From JBQTHP01 sp052389755 (lineage in GTDB: Bacteria; Pseudomonadota; Gammaproteobacteria; Steroidobacterales; Steroidobacteraceae): a DNA stretch of 13,896 nt. The notes beneath the pieces were generated by a model. It was not told where the DNA came from, did no database searches, and was given only the letters and a program-made list of their open reading frames with translations. Position numbers and translations under genes: made by a program. The DNA is taken from positions 1 through 13,896 of the forward strand of contig JBQTHP010000093.1 in the NCBI GenBank assembly GCA_052389755.1, in the 5' to 3' direction. Positions 13,784-13,896 of the stretch are shown here, piece by piece (the first letter of the stretch is position 1; each line of letters begins with the position of its first letter).

Positions 13784-13896
13784 GTGCGCCGTGAAAAGGC
13801 ACGGTGTCCCAGTGGGTGCGAATCCCACCCGGCAACTGTCGCTCCAGCCGGTAGCAATCGGAGCAGCCGCACAGGGAGAGGCGGCTGAAGCCTCCG
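13784..13896 (+). ncRNA. Probable group II intron 5' end (domain I), truncated by the window
   Basis: GTGCG at 13784-13788 matches the group II intron 5' consensus GUGYG. A compact series of hairpins follows: GTGGG/CCCAC around TGCGAAT (13812-13828), GCTCC/GGAGC (13841-13864) and CAGCCGC/GCGGCTG (13864-13887, 7 perfect pairs). The string AGTGGGTGCGAATCCCACC is of a kind I recall from domain I of bacterial group II introns. The reverse-transcriptase frame and domains V-VI would lie beyond 13896. The GGTGCGAATCC...CAACTGT segment also resembles the core of a cobalamin riboswitch, but the upstream GGGAA and a B12 box (AGYCAGGAGACCTGCC-like) are not seen, so that reading is second choice. Confidence 0.55.

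Noticed and set aside
13784..13896. Cobalamin riboswitch as the primary call for the right edge.
   Set aside because: GGTGCGAATCC and CAACTGT fit, but the preceding GGGAA and the B12 box are not seen within the window, while a GUGCG start and the hairpin layout fit a group II intron better. Kept only as an alternative.
1..13896. CRISPR arrays, tRNA or rRNA genes.
   Set aside because: No regularly spaced direct repeats, no cloverleaf-like sequence and no rRNA segment were seen.

Overview
This is a compact, GC-rich chromosomal segment of a proteobacterium, most likely a gammaproteobacterium; a betaproteobacterium or an uncultured relative cannot be excluded. The evidence is gene order. The run ndk-rlmN-pilW-rodZ-hisS-yfgM-bamB-der is the conserved housekeeping block of these groups, and suhB divergent from trmJ followed by Fe-S genes is the arrangement around the isc operon in E. 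coli. No gene can be assigned to a genus from sequence alone.

Left part (minus strand, 229-2555): suhB (inositol-1-phosphatase / rRNA-biogenesis factor) is followed after 41 nt by an APC-family amino acid permease. Divergent from suhB, a rightward group starts with the most unusual gene of the window. It is one uninterrupted 748-residue reading frame that joins a TrmJ tRNA methyltransferase, a full IscS-type cysteine desulfurase with its PLP lysine and active-site cysteine, and a degenerate C-terminal IscU-like domain. A canonical IscA follows, behind a promoter whose -10 box overlaps the upstream stop codon. Compared with the E. coli order trmJ-iscR-iscS-iscU-iscA-hscB-hscA-fdx, iscR is missing, iscS and iscU are merged into trmJ, and hscBA/fdx are absent before ndk.

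Middle part (5325-13068): ndk has its own sigma70-like promoter and Shine-Dalgarno sequence. Next come rlmN, a PilF/PilW-type TPR lipoprotein, rodZ, hisS, yfgM, bamB and der, tightly packed and often overlapping by 1-4 nt, so probably co-transcribed. ispG, normally between rodZ and hisS, is absent. A 100-bp nested-palindrome (REP-like) element lies at the bamB/der junction. It lengthens BamB by about 31 residues, supplies its stop codon, and ends 2 nt before the der start.

Right part (13069-13896): a cupin thiol dioxygenase of the cysteine / 3-mercaptopropionate dioxygenase family. Beyond it lies about 250 nt without a gene, holding several hairpins. The last 113 nt look like the 5' end of a group II intron, cut by the window edge.

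Theme: sulfur and tRNA/ribosome biology dominate (cysteine desulfurase, Fe-S carrier, thiol dioxygenase, tRNA/rRNA methyltransferases, the ribosome GTPase Der, HisRS), next to envelope assembly (BamB, YfgM, RodZ, PilW). The best candidate for something undescribed is the TrmJ-IscS-IscU-like fusion.
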